DNA of 64,000 nucleotides, from assembly GCA_030141605.1 (NCBI GenBank), contig JAQGDQ010000028.1, forward strand, positions 381,501 to 445,500, given 5' to 3'. Of this stretch, positions 24,291-36,500 are shown one piece after another. Within the stretch, counting starts at the first letter, position 1; each line of letters begins with the position of its first letter. A program made the translations under genes and the position numbers. Under the pieces are notes generated by a model. The model was not told the origin of the DNA, ran no database searches, and saw nothing but the letters and a program-made list of their open reading frames with translations. The stretch is from Tubiluchus corallicola (Eukaryota; Priapulida; Priapulimorpha; Priapulimorphida; Tubiluchidae).

Positions 24291-26399
24291 ATTTTGCACT
24301 TTCCAGTTCAAAATTTTCAGTTCGTTTCACAAATTACAGTAAGCCGGTTTGAACAAAACCTGACTATTGTTTTTTATTCAAAAGGTAAAACAAGGTAAAA
24401 AAATGCTACAATAAATTTTTGCCCGTAGTAACTTCATGTCAAAGTGTGGATCTGTACCTTTGTTGAGTGGGCTCCAGTTGTTACTGCCTTTTGTTTGTTT
24501 TATCGGCTGAAAAAAAACGTAATGTAAACAGAGTATAAAGTGTAAAACAGAAGAAAACAAACATTAACTATTATTACCAAACATGCATAAAAAATCGCAG
24601 TGCCAGTGCAAATTAAAAATAGCCTATAGTTTCTGGAAAGATCATCACAACAAGAAGTAACATTTCTAGAAGGTACTCCATGCCTTCACATGACGTGATT
24701 TTGAACAAGAGGTGTAGCAATTAGGAGGTTACAACACCCTTTGTAAACATCTGTTTCTGTTTCGCAGTGAACATTTTGCTGCAAAGCTCTGTTTTATTTC
24801 TGAGCTGAAATAATTTACTTTGAAGATGAAATGTGTGTAAGCAGATGCTAGAATCTTCAGAAAAGCGCCGGTGAAATTTTCTACGGTGAGTTTGTAATAT
24901 TGTAGCAGTAAAAGACTTTGACCGGGCTACGACAAGTGTTTTGTTTAAAAACTGATAACCCAGCCTTTTATTATTTGTGATAAAATATAGTCAGCTGCGT
25001 GAGTATGCTTCTAGCTTCTCGCAGTTTTGAATGCTGTCCGTGGATGCTTATTGCCAGGGCCGGATTTTGATTTTGTTGACCGCTGAGTTACAGTTCCCGG
25101 ACTTCCCGGCCCTCAGTGACAATTAACAAAAGCCTGAATGTTGGATTCTTCAATCAGTTTATTCAACTTTTATAATATAATGCCAACATTAGGCCTACAT
25201 AGATTGGTACTAGTGTAACACAACAAAAAGAGGAGAGGTCCTTCAAATTCAAGAACCGGGACTAAGAGTACCTAATCCATTGGTCCACTTGTCCAGTATA
25301 TGCCAGAGCCTATCGAGATTAGTGGCAAATTACCAGTGAGTTCCGTTAGGACAGAGATATCTCTGTCAGAGGAGATGTGATCTGAATTCCCACAAAACTG
25401 TGTCATTGTAATCAGGATTGCCAGTGTGGCAGTACTAATGAGTTGGAATAATGGGCAAGAAAACAATTCCAGTGTATTATTGTACAGTATATTAATTAAT
25501 TGAGCCCTTTTTAAAGAAATAATTCAGCGTACTTCTTTCATTCTGTAGTAACTTTTCATAGTAAAATTAATTTCACTTATTAAGCTGGCAGAGGTTCTTG
25601 GTCTACAGCCCATAATAAAGCCCATGCCTTAATCTGGCACTACTTGTTGTGTAACTCAAAGTAAGCGAAAACTTATAAAAACCCATTCTCGATCGACTAT
25701 GATGCAAGACAGATTAAATTTTTGGCAATTATCATCAGAAATTAATGATTGTCAATAGAAATTGACCTTGGGCAAACAAATTTAAACTGTACTGTAAAAT
25801 CGTTAAATTTGCAGCATAAATTTAAGGAAAACATGTTTTAGCAACAATAACGTAAGTTTTTAAATGTACGCTCTTTTTTGCTCTTTTAGTCTTTAATTCA
25901 TTAATTTAAAATTCATTAGGTTTACAATTTTTAACATTATGAGCTTGGTGAAATACAGAATCTGGGCTGTTGTAACACACCGCAAACAGTTATTGGTTAC
26001 TCCCATAATATTAAGAGCTAATGCTATGTAATACAGCAAATATAAGTTGTGTACCTTTCATGTGTAGTAAAACTGAAATAAAGTAATAGTACACCACAAG
26101 CATTTACATTGTTAGAATCAACACTAGAATCGAGGATGGAGAAGTAGGGTTTACTAGTTTGAAGTAGTGCTATTAACACTCCTGAAATAGCAGTACAATG
26201 TGTCTGTTAAATAAATGTATCTAATCGGTACGTGTCCTTCCACATGTGATGAGGTTTAGCATTTCCGAGGTTGTGGCTGATGGTAGGACCTGTCTCATAT
26301 CTAATGAATACATGCTGGACTGTTATCTGAAACTGAATCACCGATAACGACACACTGTTTTCTTTGCGTAAAAAATAAGCAATCTGCTGTAGCAGTGAC
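24291..26399. other. No gene recognised
   Basis: Low-complexity AT-rich DNA. A segment near 24830-24890 ends in a good donor (CTACG then GTGAGT) and could be a non-coding first exon, possibly of APMAP, but nothing links it to a coding exon. A CAGGGCCGGAT sequence at about 25056 resembles a hAT terminus, but no matching right end was found. Confidence 0.3.
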
Positions 26400-26720
26400 C
26401 ATATATACCAAAAGACTTGGTGCAATTGTACAGTTGTATGACTAACTGTATCAAAGACCTTTTTAAAGTCTACTATCAGTATTTTTACCTGGATCTGTAC
26501 TGCCTGGTTCCACTCATACATAACAACTGCTCGCATGTGGACATGCCTATCAGAAAACCAGGCTGTTCACGAAATAAAAGAGTCTTCATTCTTAGACATT
26601 TAGTAACATTTTCTGCGATAACAACAATTTGCATGCTACAGCTACACTATTCAGCGATACTGGTCTGTAGTTGTTTTGAGCAAAACTTTCGATTTTTTAA
26701 ATATCGGGTTTATGTCTACC
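26400..26720 (-). mobile_element. LINE relic: reverse-transcriptase fragment with motif A
   Basis: On the minus strand, VDFKKVFDTVSH (near 26440-26480) is the RT motif usually seen as DFxKAFDxVxH. Upstream on the same strand, in a shifted frame, EQPGFLIGMSTCEQLL matches the QxGFxxxxST block that precedes it. Downstream coding decays quickly. It is a dead, frameshifted fragment. Confidence 0.6.
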
Positions 26721-26984
26721 AGTTTCCATACTGACTAAATAGAGAGTTTTTATTTGCCGGGTTAGCAGCCGCGGTTACCAATCGGTTTGAATAACACAAA
26801 CCATTTGTGATCACATCAGGAATTAAGAAAGATCGCAGTAAGGGCGCAAAAAATGCGCGTAACTACAGAAAAAAGGTGTCGCGTTGTGCTGCCCATAGAT
26901 AACTGTGAAGCATTCTCCTATTGTCTGTCTGTAAATTTCAGGGCATGATTAGAAAGTGATGCTGACAAACCACTTACATAACAG

Positions 26985-28030
26985 TGCCTAGTTTTTTTGC
27001 TGGATTACTGCTGTGCGTACCTGTCTTGGGGGCAGATTTCAGAATATTTAGAATTATTTCAAAATTTTAATAAATCATCTCTGTTAGTTTTAATGTATTC
27101 CCCTTGAACTAATCTCATTACTTTACTATAATTATATTATCATAGTACATCTTTTCATCAAAGTGTAAAATTGTTATTATTATTATTTCTTCGCAGCTAT
27201 GAAAAGGGAAGGTAAACACGCAATACAATAGGTCGAAGTATGATTGAAATAGGTCTCACATAATCTTCAAACAAATCCAGCAACTACAACACTTTTTCTC
27301 ATACACAATTTTTTATAATTTTGTCTGCTCCACTTATGTTTTTGCTTGCATATTATGCTTTTCTCACTTCATATATATTCACTTTATTATAATTATTTTG
27401 CTCATTGTTTCACAGTTATCATTAAGTCTTATTATATTTTTGAGCTGTTAGTATATTGTCTGTTTAGTCACATAGTGACATACTCATGTTTCACTACATA
27501 TTTTGTTTACTCCATTTTTCTGCACTAGTTCTTGTGTTCCATGGTACTTTATCATTATGCTTAACATAATTTGATTAAACACAGTTGCATATTTTTGTTT
27601 CATTATATTTTGTTTGATTTTATCATGCATATTTTGTTTCCTCACTGATTTATTATTTATGTTTTATTTTTTCTTTTGGTTCGACTTTTTTCTAGTTTGT
27701 TTTATGTTTTAATCAGTTAGTTAAATGCTTTACATTTTTTGTTAATCATCGTTTCATATTTGTTCATTTTATTTTAATGCTTCTTTGTTGCATTATTCCC
27801 CCATAAATTTATGTTAACAGCAGCACTACAAATTTTTTACAAGTTACACTAACCTGAGAAGGGTAGCTGACTTGATGACCAATTGGTCTTTTGCTACCCT
27901 TTCTCCTGCACCCCCCTAACTCTTTCCTTTATGCTTAATTTATCCTTTTTAATTAATAACTATAACAAAAATAGTCTATTGTATTTTGGTGTAAATGAGG
28001 AGATAAATAAAAATGTCTATGTCTGCACAA
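26985..28030 (+). mobile_element. Possible second LINE end with 3' tail
   Basis: LDYCCAYLSWG near 26998 resembles the LTYCCVLWG block of the relic at 23355. It is followed by non-coding T-rich DNA and a nested inverted repeat at 27856-27905: GAGAAGGGTAGC pairs with GCTACCCTTTCTC around the perfect palindrome GACCAATTGGTC. Such a stretch could be a LINE 3' UTR, but the assignment rests on one short block. Confidence 0.3.
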
Positions 28031-28223
28031 TGTGTCTACAATACATGTAATGGGCATTTGATGATGATGATTAGTCGCTGGTTTTGATTTTAGAGTTCTG
28101 CCTGCCCAATATCTACAAGAGACATAGTGGACATGGTGATGATGATGACTGGTTATGCTTTCTTATGAATTTTTTAAACACATTCACCGTTTTCGGGCTA
28201 TAAGCCTTATTTTTACCATTATA

Positions 28224-29071
28224 GGTGCACTTGCAGTTTAGGTGGTTCTCACACCTTACTACTACTACTAGTACTACCTTCCTATATCAGTCCCACTGCC
28301 AACGCTCTACCTCCTTCCCACTCCAAACCTCCCCTCCTACTTCATCACCAAGAACGCCACACTGCCAAGAATACCAAGCTGCCAAGAATGCCAATTCACC
28401 AAGAATGCCAAGAAAGCCAAGCTGCCCAACCCAACCTGCGATACCGCAAACTTGTCAAAACTAATTGGTTGACTAATTGACTAGCTTAGCTAGCTAGCTA
28501 ACTAACTAACTAATTAATAATCTTCGTACAGTCACCTTTTTACAGTATAAAGCCTCAAATTATCGTGTGTTCCAGTATTATTTATTTTATTGTATAAACC
28601 ACAACCCTGCTTTGCTGGTTGCGCCTCATTTCGAAAGAGAAACAAAAGTTACTAAACAATGCCGGTAGAGGCACACACAGATGCTGCAAAATGGCGCACA
28701 TTGAGAAAATTCGCCTGAAGCTTTTTTTAACTTTTCAGTAAGTTTGCAATTTGGTTCTTTTTTGTGAAGCATGTGAAGAGATTTTCTAGGCTGTGGCACA
28801 CAGTAGTAAATAAAAAATATCGCTCTCTGCTACCTCCCAAATGAAAATATTTCATCAAATTGGCCAATCTTTGTCCGTCTCGCGACGCTAACAGTAAGTT
28901 TTTTAAAATCATTTTTTTTATAAATAGGTGGAGGTACGTTTCAACTTTTCTTTACATCAATGTGCAGATAAAAGATGCATCTTCGTATTGTAGCTCTGCT
29001 TTCAGTAATATTTCTGATTTAGGTGATGTGAGAGTGCCTTCAAAGTGAACCACCTAAACTGCAATCTACCC
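28224..29071. mobile_element. TIR DNA transposon, non-autonomous, with 8-bp TSD
   Basis: An 848-bp element. TTGCAGTTTAGGTGGTTC near the left end (28231-28248) recurs as its reverse complement near the right end (about 29048-29065). The flanks share CCATTATA (28216-28223 and 29072-29079), which fits an 8-bp target duplication. Inside are a 13-17-bp CCAAGAATGCCAA-type minisatellite (about 28350-28430) and a GCTA/ACTA-rich stretch (28480-28510). No transposase remnant is seen. Superfamily is open (hAT or P by duplication length). Confidence 0.65.
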
Positions 29072-29351
29072 CCATTATATTTTAATTTTGCATTAGAATT
29101 ATGCATTCATGCAAAAATCTCTGACCAAGATCATGTGCAGGTCAAAATTCTTGGTAATTACATTTATCACCTTTGGATGGCCGAACCGCTTTAGCTTTTA
29201 TTCCTTTGTGGAATTAATGCTTGAAGACAGAGGAAGAAATGTATCAATATAAAATTGCAGTAATAGTTGTTTTATTTCATTTTCACCAGGTATTGTGTAC
29301 TATATTATCTATGAACAATACCGTCCAAATTTACCTTTCAAAGTTAACAAC

Positions 29352-30300
29352 TCAGCTGGCCACATGGCTTTGACGCTGAGCCCTCAATTTGCTTTTGAAA
29401 ATACTAACATTTGACACACTAATCACATCGTGCGGCAAAGCATTCCAGCAGGGAATAACTCTTTCGGTGAAAAAGTGACCTCTTATGTGTGTATGATAGA
29501 AATCCTGGAACAGTTTCATCAAATGTCCTCGTAGGTCATGGTGGCGATGAGCAGTCATCTTTACTCCAGATTTTATTTTCAGAATTCTGAAGCAACGAAT
29601 AAAGTCTATGTTTTGCATCTCTGATACAATATAGTAACATCTTCAGCTTGTCCTTCAGTTATAATACGAAAGCAGCAACTCTGAATCCGCTGAAGCTGGC
29701 ACATTAAGGTGATGTACTGCAGTAACCAGGCATCTCCTGCAGACTCAAACTTTGGCCAAACTAATGTTTTATACAATGGGCCTATAACTTTGAATAACTG
29801 TGACAGAACAGCCCGTTTGATCAAACCTATGGCTCTGATTACTGACTTTTCGATCCTAGTTATATGCTTATTCCATTTTATGTCCTTTGAAGTCCATTTG
29901 CCCAAGCCTTTCACATGAGTTGGCTGATTAATTTTGGACCCACAAAGTTTGTATCTGAAATCATGCTTGGGTCTAATGAGAAGCACAGAACACTTAGCTG
30001 GTTTTGGTGTCAGTAGGTACAACATCTTTCTACCTGGACTGCAATATTTTGTAGATCGATGCTGTGTCAGTATATGTGTGTTGCCTTGTAGATTTTTGCG
30101 TCATCTACATATAATACTGAATTTCATTAAGACACCTGGAAAGATCATCCACATGGATTAGGAAATGGTCCCGAAAAAAGTTCCTTTTGGGATAACACTT
30201 TCTGCACGTGTCCATCCAGATGAATTTCCAGCTAACACAACTCTCTGGAAATGGTAACACAGGAAGTTCTTAAACCATCTGAAAAGCAGATCTCGAACAC
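29352..30300 (-). mobile_element. LINE (non-LTR) reverse-transcriptase relic
   Basis: Read on the minus strand, the order of blocks is that of a LINE RT: WFKNFL and RVVLAGNSSGW (about 30290-30210), a PxGTFFG block for the usual PQGSVLGP (about 30180), TPKPAKCSVL, then KDIKWNKHI, LYKTLVWPKFESAGDAW and a WNALPHDV end block (29352-29618). The frame changes several times and there are internal stops, including at the YADD position, so the copy is dead. The style resembles CR1-like elements. Confidence 0.75.
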
Positions 30301-30511
30301 CAGCTTAAGTAGCGACTTATTGAATTGTCATCACTGTAGTAATTATTAGAGTGGCTGACTCGATAACTTGAGTTCATTCCTCGCACCTTCACTTATAGAT
30401 AACAATTAAAAATTAATTATCTATTTATATTTGTTTTAATTCATTACAGTTTTATTGTGCTATTATTTCTGCTAACAGGTGAAAAATAAGCAAATTGTAG
30501 TGACAGCTATC

Positions 30512-33500
30512 ATGGTTGTAACAAGGAGGCACATTCGACAAGAAGAGCTTTCGCTTTCTAAAATAGCGGCAACACCACAGGAAACTCCTCCTTTACCACC
30601 GGAAGCTTTTTCCGATTATGAATATCGAAAGAAATTTGACGAGGATGCAGCTCGAGCTTATCGTGAAGAAAAAGACCAACGGTGATTAAATTTAATTTGT
30701 GCTCTAGATTTTACAACATGTGAAATTGTGAATAGATTCGCCCAGGCATTCGACTTCATCTATATAATAGTTAACATCGTTATAGAACATCACTGTTCAA
30801 TGTTAGCACATAACTGCCAGGCGTCATGTCAACTGATGTACATTACCTCCATAATGCGGAAAAGTAGTGTGGATCTTGGTGGGAAACCAAACTTAATAAA
30901 ACAGTAGCACAACGCATATTAGTGGGTGTGTAAGACAATTAAAATACATTTTAGCATTCTCTGAAATACCTGTACATTGTACAGTGCTTCTTGGTAAAAT
31001 ATTCCGCTCAATCGTATTATGTGGGAAAAAGTTGATTTTGTAGTTTTCAGTACTGCACTGTTCTGGCGTATAGCAGAGATTGTGTGCTTGTCTTGTCTTT
31101 ACTGGGTTTTATGATGTGACTTCGACTGCCTTCAATCGCGCTAGATGTTCTCCCATAGTCTGCCATCACATGTCTTCTTTCCACTGTCTGAACTTTCAAG
31201 TTTCGCCAAATATGGTGATTTAAGGGGTAGTGCACCTGTTTGGTCTTTTCTCTTGGCTGCCACAAAGTGTAAAAAGTTTTTAGATACAGTATGTAAATTT
31301 TTGGTGTTCAGAATGCTTATTACATTTCTCCTGTCCATTTTCTACTTTACACATTACATTGTTTCTTAGTCGTCTGAATCCAGCCCTATCACTTTACCCG
31401 TCCATCTGCTTAGCTTTATAAAATACTCTTCATCTTATTCTCATCTATCTCTTTATCTCAGTGGTTGTAAATGGAATGTCGATCTCTGCTTTTTTCATCT
31501 TTCTTGGTGTGTTTATTCATGATAGAGGTTGGGTGAGATGTATATTATGTGGTGGTCTTTTCACCTTGTAAAGGTCTTTTTGGCCAATTTATTGTGTTAT
31601 ATCTTTTTAGTATTGTTTTAATTTGTTATGGCTAAAATAAATATCGAATATTTCAAAATATATCTCTGATTTGAACCTTAAAATTGCCCCAGTTTTCATT
31701 AACTAAGTTTTGTTTAATGTTATCATAACTTGTGGAATTTGCAATTATGACAGGCATTGTATTTTTTACCAGATACATTTGGTCATTCATGTGTTGTACA
31801 CACTCACATCAAGCATGCCCATGATGTATCATATTTGACACGAAAGAATTTTTTTTAAATCCAAGATGTAACATCTATGTAACAAAAAAATTTTTAAAGA
31901 TCTTTTTCCAGAAACTTTGCACAAATTTTTCATTATCATTTCTGAAATCTACGGTATAAATAGCACTAGTAAGAATTTTTGACATTTTTTTCAAAGAAAA
32001 ATCATGCATTTAAGGGTAAAGATGTTTTACTTAATAGTTCATTAATTATCTGTTTTAAGGATTTGCTACATTGTTTAATGCTTCTGATTCTACAACTTGA
32101 CTTCTCATGTGTTTGTTCGTTTGGTCTTGATTTTAGAATTAAAGTATTTAGTACTGTTTTAGGAACGTTTGAATTACACTTTCCAGCATCAAAGCAGGTT
32201 TATATATATTTATGTGATTTTCAGGATCACTTGGATTACCATGGTGTCAATTGTGTTTATGACGGCAGTCTTTCTACCATTATCATTTCTTGGACTTCTG
32301 AACTTGATTCTGGAGTCACCAATTGCACCTCAGCGATACCTGTAAGTGCAGTTCTGTTGGTATTCCCACTGCTCACTTAACATCGCTAAAAACTCACTGT
32401 AATTTGCTGGTATGTTAATAAATAGACAGTAACATTTTAATCTTCTACTCTGAACTGTTTGTAGGAGATAGTAAAAAAACATGCACAAAAATCTGTAAAA
32501 CGTAACTGTTGGATTTTATAATAATAACATTACCGCTGATTAAGCTTAAAAACAAATTACACAAAAATGCAAAAGAGAAAAGTGAAATATCATAGAAAAA
32601 TGTAGTAATAAAAAATACAGTTAGAATAATTTCCTGGTCCATTTTTCATATATTGCACTGTGCATGGCAAGAATGCTGTATTATTAACTATTGGGGAAGA
32701 GTGCTGGTAAATACTTGTACAAGTAGAAAGTGAGAATGTATTGATGGTAGCTGTGGGACCACTCAATTATAATTTGTGTCAAAGTTTATAATGTAACGCT
32801 TTGTTTCACTTTTTAGTTTAATTATTATTGTATAGATTACAAGAAAGACCAAAGTTTGATGGACTGCTGCTGCCCAATTCCAAACTACAGGATGGGGAGA
32901 AAATCTATGTGAATGGTCTTACGAGTTTTATTATAAGAAATGGCAAGTAGAGCAGCTAGAGTAGTCTGTGTACTGTGTGATGTTGGACCTATAATAATAA
33001 TGGACCTACAACTGTTAAGTATAGTCACATTTGACTAAAAAGAGTTTGTAAAAAATATAGTTTCTATCATTCCTTGTGTTTTTTGAAAGTTTATCATTTT
33101 TGTGGATGTTGTCAATGATAGTTAATAATTGATTAAAGTTATTTAGGGAGACTGCTTCTGTCAAGTGTTGAACCTTTTTATTCTTTCATTGTGGGATTAA
33201 TGCATTAATATTAGAGAGGACAGTGATGCCAATGAGACCGTGCAACCAATATGGACTGTTTTGATATTTTAGGTTACGTTTATGCTGCAGTGGCCAATGG
33301 AAGCATTTTGAGGATAAAGAGTGAAGCGACTAAAAGAGTAGCTCATATAGAAGATTCTGCAAGTTGTAGTAAGTTATTAAGAGATGGCTTGGGTAAAACT
33401 CTTATTGCTTTAGTTTTTGATTGCTGTATTTCTTTTACATGACTTTCATAAATTGGAATATTTGTGATAATTGCATCACTAGTTTTTGTTCTTTAGGTTA

Positions 33501-36500
33501 TAGAGCAATTACTTCTGCTGACAGAATTGAAGGGTACAGTATATCACCAACAGTGAACACAGTTTATTGCATATACGCCAGTAATGCGAACTCTCAAAAA
33601 AGAATGAACTTTCTCCGTTTATTTAACTAGTATGATAGCTTTGAATACAGTGTACTTGGTTATTGCATATTGCGGACCTTTTATCGGGCCACAGTGCCTG
33701 CATTACAATGTTTTTATAAGTTTTTTGTATCCTTTACTCTTGCCAGCCATTTGCAAATTAATTTGCATTTAAATTTAGCCCCTTGTTCATGCTACTGTAA
33801 AACAAGTTGTTTGGCAAGCAGCTCGTGGAGTTGTTAGCAGTGTCCCGTCAAAAGGTTATTTTGTCTACTACTGTATAAAAACAATAAGTCACCCAGCAAC
33901 TTGTCGCCTAGCTGTTTTTCATGCGTACACTGATAGTGAACTGCTGAATTGTTTCATCAAGTGATGAACCCTACTGCAGTTGTTTTTCTGCGAAAACTTT
34001 TTCTACAAGAGACAAAGAGAAATTTTGTGCAAACAAAATTGTTTGACTTTTAAATGTCATTTACTTTACTGTACATGTTATGTAAATTTATAGCTAAACC
34101 TGTACATGCAATTTAATATGAAATTTTCATAAATTTTTAGTTTATTGAAGTCACATAATATATATTTCAGTGAATTTCAAATATATTTCAAATTCATTGC
34201 AGTATACACATTGCAGTTATCTACTTTGCAGTATATTTCAATATACTGCAAAGTAGTTGATACTTGAGACTATCTCTGTGAAGCCACACATTGTACATTA
34301 TTTATACGATTTTAATACGTGCTTGTCCATCTAGTTGTCATGTACATATGATTAGCCTCGTATGCTTATAGAGTACCTCGGTCATAGAGTACCTTTTTCT
34401 GATCTGGTATATTGCTATAACGACATTGACCTGTTTTGTATTTGAAAGCAAATAAGGGAAAGAGCAGCTATTTTCCAGCTGCATCTCCTGTCGCAGTGCT
34501 TTTACTAAAACCTATGAGGGGTATTATCATATCAAACATTATTGTCAGGTAGCAGTCAATTAGGAAACTGCGGTGGTTTAGTAGCTCTACAGTTTGACCA
34601 GCAAAACCATCTTCTTGCATTAGATGCGAACAATGGATTATACAGAATTCATACTGACTCAGGTTAGTTGCTTACCAATTTGTAGGAACAAATAGAATTT
34701 CACTTGAAAATAGTTACACAGTGATATACTAAAATGTTACATCTTTTTTAATTTATTTATTTTTGTATTTTTTGTGATAGGATATGATGCTAGAATAGTA
34801 GACATGTCTTTACGTTGCTCCAACTACACGAGAACACTTGCAGTATAGTCCATATTATATAATTATGTAAATAAAAATCTAACTGAAACAATTTGTTTTT
34901 TAGGAAATGTGCAAACGTTCTTGTCAACAGCTGACCAGGGACACAAACTAAATTATTTAAGTGGTTTTGTAGTTGATGCTAATGGAACAATATATTTTAC
35001 AAGCATCAGCTCAAAGTGGAGTAGATCATATAGCCTCTATGCTATGTTCGACCATTCCAGTGGAAAGTATGGATTTTTTTCCATTTGCACATTACAGATA
35101 ATGAAAGCACGAATATAATAACTGCAGTAGGTGAAAGAAGTTGTGCATTGTTATATGTCTTTCCAAAGGCATTTGTTATTGTTAATACAATTGTTTTAAC
35201 AGCACTAATGCGAGTGTACGAAAAATAATTTATAAAATTTAAAGAACTTGAAAGAATAAAGTGCATATGCTGCAATTTCTCTAAATTTGTTGCACTGTTG
35301 GACTTAAGCGTAAGAGTTAACCTTGCCAGCTTTAGACTAGTACAAGTCTTGAGTCCTTACCATCATACCTATTTATTTAAATATAAGTTTATTGTTCTTT
35401 ATTTACCATTTTATATGCCACAAAAAATATATTTTTTAATAAAAAGATAAATAAATAATAAAATAAATTATTTTTATATAAAACTACAATTTAAAAAACA
35501 AAAATACATTTTGTAAGACGAATTAAGCATGAAACTGCACAGAATTGGCTCGACAAATTCTAAGAGTATTGTCTGTCATTATTAGACATCTTCATTCGAG
35601 TTTTTCCTCAGAATTTATTGATATTGCAAAATTCGCTGTTTTGTTCAATCAAATGGTTAGTATAGTATTCCAAAAGCCAGTTTACATAAAAATGACATAA
35701 ATTACAATGAGCAAGACAAATTATCAGACCAAAAGTACAACTTGTAAGCTCTGAGCCGAATAGGCGATATGGAATGGGGGGGGGGGGGCAGGAGGTGCAA
35801 AATAAAAAAAGAAAATCATGAAAGGTTATGAATGTGAAGATGTGGTGACAAAGATGGTGAAACGATGGTTAGTTAAAAAGGCGGGTGCAAATTTTACAGT
35901 CTGCTGTAGAATTTGTGCGTGAAGTTAGCCTTGTAAGCTCGCTGACGGAAAGCAAGAATGCGTGAAGTCAGCCCTGTAAGCTCGCTGACGGAAAGCAAGA
36001 ATGCAGCCAACTCAGCTAATTTGCCTGTTTTTATAAAATAATGTGAGTGCCAAAAGTCTTGGTGACATGCATGCAGGTGTTTATCAAATCTTTAATGTAC
36101 CATTTTTATCTGGTATTACAAAACAGTAATTCTGTAAGAACTTCCTTTTTGTATTAAAAATTGATTTCACGACTGTAGTTTAATCATGTCATTAACTTAA
36201 TTAACTTAAGGTATTAACAAAAATGTTAGCTTTCTGTAATTTCTTCATGAATTTGTTGTAGTTTGTACAGTGTTACTTCAACTGGAGATGTAACACAGTT
36301 GCCCCAGTGCCACTGCCCTAGCAGCATTGCCTGGTATGCAGATCCTGTAACCACGGTAACAAATTCTCTTCTAATCGCAGAACTGCCAAAAGCTAGAATT
36401 AGACGGTAAGTGATTATTATCAAACTTACTCCATGTATGCCATCTGAAAAATATGTAGATTGTAGATTGTATTGTAAAAATTCTAATATCCACAATCTAA

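Noticed and set aside
25050-25130. CAGGGCCGGAT as the left end of another hAT element
   Set aside because: No matching right terminus or 8-bp duplication could be found downstream.
31047-31338. Minus-strand ORFs of 65-72 codons that look faintly transposon-like
   Set aside because: No motif strong enough to name a family; left unannotated.
33421-33630. ORF in APMAP intron 4 beginning after an AG
   Set aside because: It does not fit the phase or the protein family between exons 4 and 5, which join cleanly without it.
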